From assembly GCA_028284905.1 (NCBI GenBank), contig JANQQU010000028.1, positions 79,061-143,060 on the forward strand: DNA of 64,000 nt. Reading direction: 5' to 3'. Below are positions 61,415 through 64,000 of this stretch, one piece after another. The stretch comes from Calditrichia bacterium. GTDB lineage: Bacteria; Calditrichota; Calditrichia; RBG-13-44-9; J075. The notes under the pieces were generated by a model, which worked only from the letters and a program-made list of their open reading frames with translations, did not search any database and was not told where the DNA came from. The first letter of the stretch is position 1. Each line of letters opens with the position of its first letter. The position numbers and the translations under genes are program-made.

Positions 61415-63817
61415 ATGCTGAAAAATTACTTTATCACCACCATACGCACACTGCAGCGAAATAAAATCTATTCCTTCATAAATATTTTCGGATTAGCGCT
61501 GGGCATTGCCTGCTGTATCATGATTACACTGATCATCGCCCGGGAAATTACTTACGATCGCTTTCACCCGTCATCAGAAAATCTTTATCGGGTAGTGCAG
61601 GATGTTAGCTGGGGAGGCGGTTCAACCTGGACTTCCTGCGGGGCCCCGATGGGACCGGCGTTGAAAAAGGATTTTCCGGAAGTGGCAGAAATGGCCCGCA
61701 TCTTCCGAACCGCCCGACTGGTGAGCCGGGAGTCTAATAATCTGCGGGTTCAGGAAGATAATTTTATTTATGCAGATCCGTCATTCTTCACATTATTTAA
61801 TTTCCCGCTTATTAGTGGTGATCCCGAAACGGCGCTGAATGAGCCATATTCGATCCTGATAACTGAAAACATCGCCCGTAAATACTTTGGTGACGAGAAC
61901 CCGGTCGGGCAGTTATTGCGTATCGAGAACGATTATGATATCCGTATCACCGGCGTACTGGCTGACCCACCGGAAAATACCCATATCGATTTTGACTTTG
62001 TCGCTTCTTTTAAAACCCTTAATCAGGAATATCAGCAGCCGGTGTTTACCAACTGGTGGGGACCAACGGTTCGAACCTACGTCCGCCTGCGCCCGGATGC
62101 CGATGTCGCCGCGTTTAATGAAAACCGCCTGGCTGAATTTGTCAAAAACTATCGCGAACCGCAGTATGCCTCCGCAATTATTCCACGATTTCAGGCAGTC
62201 ACTGATATCCATTTGTATGGAAATCCCGGCCCGGGAAGCATTCAGTTCGTTTATATTTTTTCCCTGATTGGCCTCTTTGTTTTGATAATCGCCTGTGCGA
62301 ACTATATGAATCTGGCGACCGCCCGCGCTGCCGGGAGAGCACGGGAAGTTGGCGTGCGGAAAGCAATTGGTGCCGGGCGCGGGCAGATTATCCGGCAATT
62401 CTTCAGTGAATCCTTCTGTGTAACGATTTTTGCCTTACTGATTGGCCTGGTGTTAACCGAGTTGTTAACGCCCTTTTTTAGCGAAATTTCCGGCCGCTCG
62501 CTGGCAATGCCCTGGACGGAAGGGTGGTTATGGTTGGGACTGCTTACCATTTTGTTTGTAGTTGGCCTGGTTTCCGGCAGCTATCCGGCCCTGGCACTTT
62601 CCCGTTTCTCTATCGTCCAGGTATTACATAAATCTGCTGATAATACAGCAGGTGGGGCCAAACTCCGAAAAGGATTGGTCGTACTGCAATTCAGTATCTC
62701 CATTGCCTTGATCATTGCAACTTTTGTGGTTTTTAGTCAACTATCATATATGCGGGGAAAATCCCTCGGTTTTGATACGGAGCAAGTCGCTGTGCTTTTA
62801 ACCTGGGGAGATCGTGGCGTACAAAAAGGATATGATGCCTTCAAGAATGAATTGGAAACGTATCCGGGCATTTCCAGCGTCGCAGCATCCAACTGGTTTC
62901 CGGGGATGGGTGGTTTTTCGCAATGGGGTTTTAGTATTGAAGGGATGACAGCCGGTAGAGAAGCGGCATCACCATTGATCATCTACGGCTCGCAGGATTT
63001 TATGAGAACAGTTGGACTGGATGTTCGTCAGGGAAGAGGATTTACTGAAGAGTTTTCCGGGGATATTAATAATGCATTTCTTTTAAATGAGACAGCCTTA
63101 TCTGTATATGGCATATCCGAACCGATTGGGAATAGCATTCGTTTATTTGGCGAATCCCGTGGGGAATTGGTTTACGAAAAGAAGGGGCAGATCGTCGGTG
63201 TTGTGGAAGATTTTCATATTACAGCGTTACGCGATCCAATTGTTCCGACCACGATTACATTGGCAGAAAATAGCGAATATTACAATTACTTTTTAGTGCG
63301 CTTCTCCAGCGGCGATTATCGCGCATCCGTCGCCCAGGTAACGGAAACCTGGCAAACCCATTTCCCGGATCGTGCCTTCCACCTGCTGTTTGTAGATGAG
63401 CAAATTCAGGAAGCCTATGGCGAAGAGGCGCGCTTTGGGCAGGTAATCGGTGCCTTTGCCCTCTTTGCCATTCTCATCGCTTGCCTGGGGCTTTTTGGGC
63501 TCGCTGCCTTCACTGCCGAACGCCGCACCAAGGAAATCGGCATTCGCAAAGTACTCGGCGCATCCCTGGCCAGTATCGTTATACTAATTTCCCGGGAGTT
63601 TGCATTGCTTATTGGGCTGGGTCTATTACTGGCGACGCCGTTTGCTTACTTCGGAATGGAATGGTGGCTAACCGATTTTGCCTACCGGGTAGATGTAACG
63701 CCGGCAATATTCCTCTGGGCAGGACTATTAGCCTTTGTCATCGGTTTGCTAACCGTCGGCTACCAGGCCTTGCGAGCAGCACTATCCGATCCAATTAAAG
63801 CATTGCGATACGAATAA
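61415..63817 (+). CDS. FtsX/MacB-type ABC transporter permease
   Basis: 800 residues, full length, GGAG upstream. N-terminal helix MLKNYFITTIRTLQRNKIYS then a MacB periplasmic core (about 45-280), first FtsX block (LIIACANYMNLATARAAGRA, about 285-420), a second core (about 460-660) and a C-terminal FtsX block (about 675-800) with LFGLAAFTAERRTKEIGIRK and ALSDPIKALRYE. These permeases work with a separate ATPase to push lipoproteins, peptides or small molecules out of the inner membrane or to couple ATP use to periplasmic partners. No ATPase gene is next to it. Paralogue of the partial gene at 1-1603. Substrate not determinable. Confidence 0.94.
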   Translation: MLKNYFITTIRTLQRNKIYSFINIFGLALGIACCIMITLIIAREITYDRFHPSSENLYRVVQDVSWGGGSTWTSCGAPMGPALKKDFPEVAEMARIFRTARLVSRESNNLRVQEDNFIYADPSFFTLFNFPLISGDPETALNEPYSILITENIARKYFGDENPVGQLLRIENDYDIRITGVLADPPENTHIDFDFVASFKTLNQEYQQPVFTNWWGPTVRTYVRLRPDADVAAFNENRLAEFVKNYREPQYASAIIPRFQAVTDIHLYGNPGPGSIQFVYIFSLIGLFVLIIACANYMNLATARAAGRAREVGVRKAIGAGRGQIIRQFFSESFCVTIFALLIGLVLTELLTPFFSEISGRSLAMPWTEGWLWLGLLTILFVVGLVSGSYPALALSRFSIVQVLHKSADNTAGGAKLRKGLVVLQFSISIALIIATFVVFSQLSYMRGKSLGFDTEQVAVLLTWGDRGVQKGYDAFKNELETYPGISSVAASNWFPGMGGFSQWGFSIEGMTAGREAASPLIIYGSQDFMRTVGLDVRQGRGFTEEFSGDINNAFLLNETALSVYGISEPIGNSIRLFGESRGELVYEKKGQIVGVVEDFHITALRDPIVPTTITLAENSEYYNYFLVRFSSGDYRASVAQVTETWQTHFPDRAFHLLFVDEQIQEAYGEEARFGQVIGAFALFAILIACLGLFGLAAFTAERRTKEIGIRKVLGASLASIVILISREFALLIGLGLLLATPFAYFGMEWWLTDFAYRVDVTPAIFLWAGLLAFVIGLLTVGYQALRAALSDPIKALRYE

Positions 63818-63823
63818 ACTAGG

Positions 63824-63851
63824 GTTCAGAGTTCAGCGTTCAAAGTTTAGA
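63824..63851. repeat. Imperfect 7-bp tandem repeat (GTTCAGA type)
   Basis: Four heptamers GTTCAGA, GTTCAGC, GTTCAAA and GTTTAGA in a row, beginning 7 bp after the stop codon of the permease gene. Confidence 0.75.
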
Positions 63852-63866
63852 GTTGCTCACATGTTA

Positions 63867-63904
<38 letters not shown>

Positions 63905-64000
63905 CAATAGTGTGCGAAAGTTTTCATTATCTTCGCAAGAATGAATTAAAATTAGACTTCAGCCTCTCAATATTGTCCTGGTGTTCTAAATAATCCAGGC

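Overview
The window reads as a chromosomal segment of a Gram-negative, FCB-type bacterium (Bacteroidota/Calditrichota-like). This is an inference from gene content: about 800-residue FtsX/MacB-type permeases at both ends, a TolC/RND metal pump whose adaptor carries heavy-metal-binding domains, a vSGLT-like sodium/sugar symporter and a cytochrome bd oxidase. No rRNA, tRNA, CRISPR array, phage or transposase gene was seen. Genes are densely packed, many with ATGA/TAATG-type overlaps.

Layout. 1-1603: 5' part of an ABC permease (minus strand). 1696-4475: a small metal-flavoured group in which a secreted DJ-1/PfpI protein and a membrane-bound AraC regulator share the same Cys-rich N-terminal domain and flank a solitary ectoine-synthase-like gene. 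4627-9456: housekeeping genes (aat, a methyltransferase, an ankyrin membrane protein, a xanthine/uracil-type permease). 9467-11244: SGNH-hydrolase genes, one decayed. 11546-19326: a Cus-type metal efflux operon (Cys-rich protein, outer-membrane factor, adaptor, RND pump) with a perfect palindrome in front of it. 19630-20787: an exported EEP-fold phosphoesterase.

21252-49979 is a surface-glycan island of about 29 kb, almost all on the plus strand. It holds an MsbA/PglK-like ABC exporter, many GT2 and GT4 glycosyltransferases, a fucosyltransferase-like enzyme, two GT-C membrane enzymes, two MBOAT/SGNH acyltransferase pairs and two sulfotransferases. Inside it lies an unusual subset: a PqqD-domain protein, an HPr-kinase-like protein, three paralogous short GT2 enzymes and two NTP_transf_5 nucleotidyltransferases. 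In other genomes such enzymes tailor lasso-type peptides, but here the lasso cyclase and protease are missing. The PqqD protein carries a C-terminal tail with a YxxPxL motif, the motif RRE domains normally read in leader peptides. This is the best candidate for an undescribed system in the window.

50330-58302 looks like a glycoside-use locus: sodium/sugar symporter, PD40 propeller protein, LacI regulator, GH1 beta-glucosidase behind a perfect 22-bp LacI-type palindrome, and a lipoprotein joining a DUF1080 domain to a PHP-like domain. 58722-61065 is cydAB, and 61415-63817 is a second FtsX-type permease. A family of hairpins built from an 8-bp unit (GCCCATTT and its complement) recurs in four intergenic gaps, and 7-bp tandem arrays follow the last gene.
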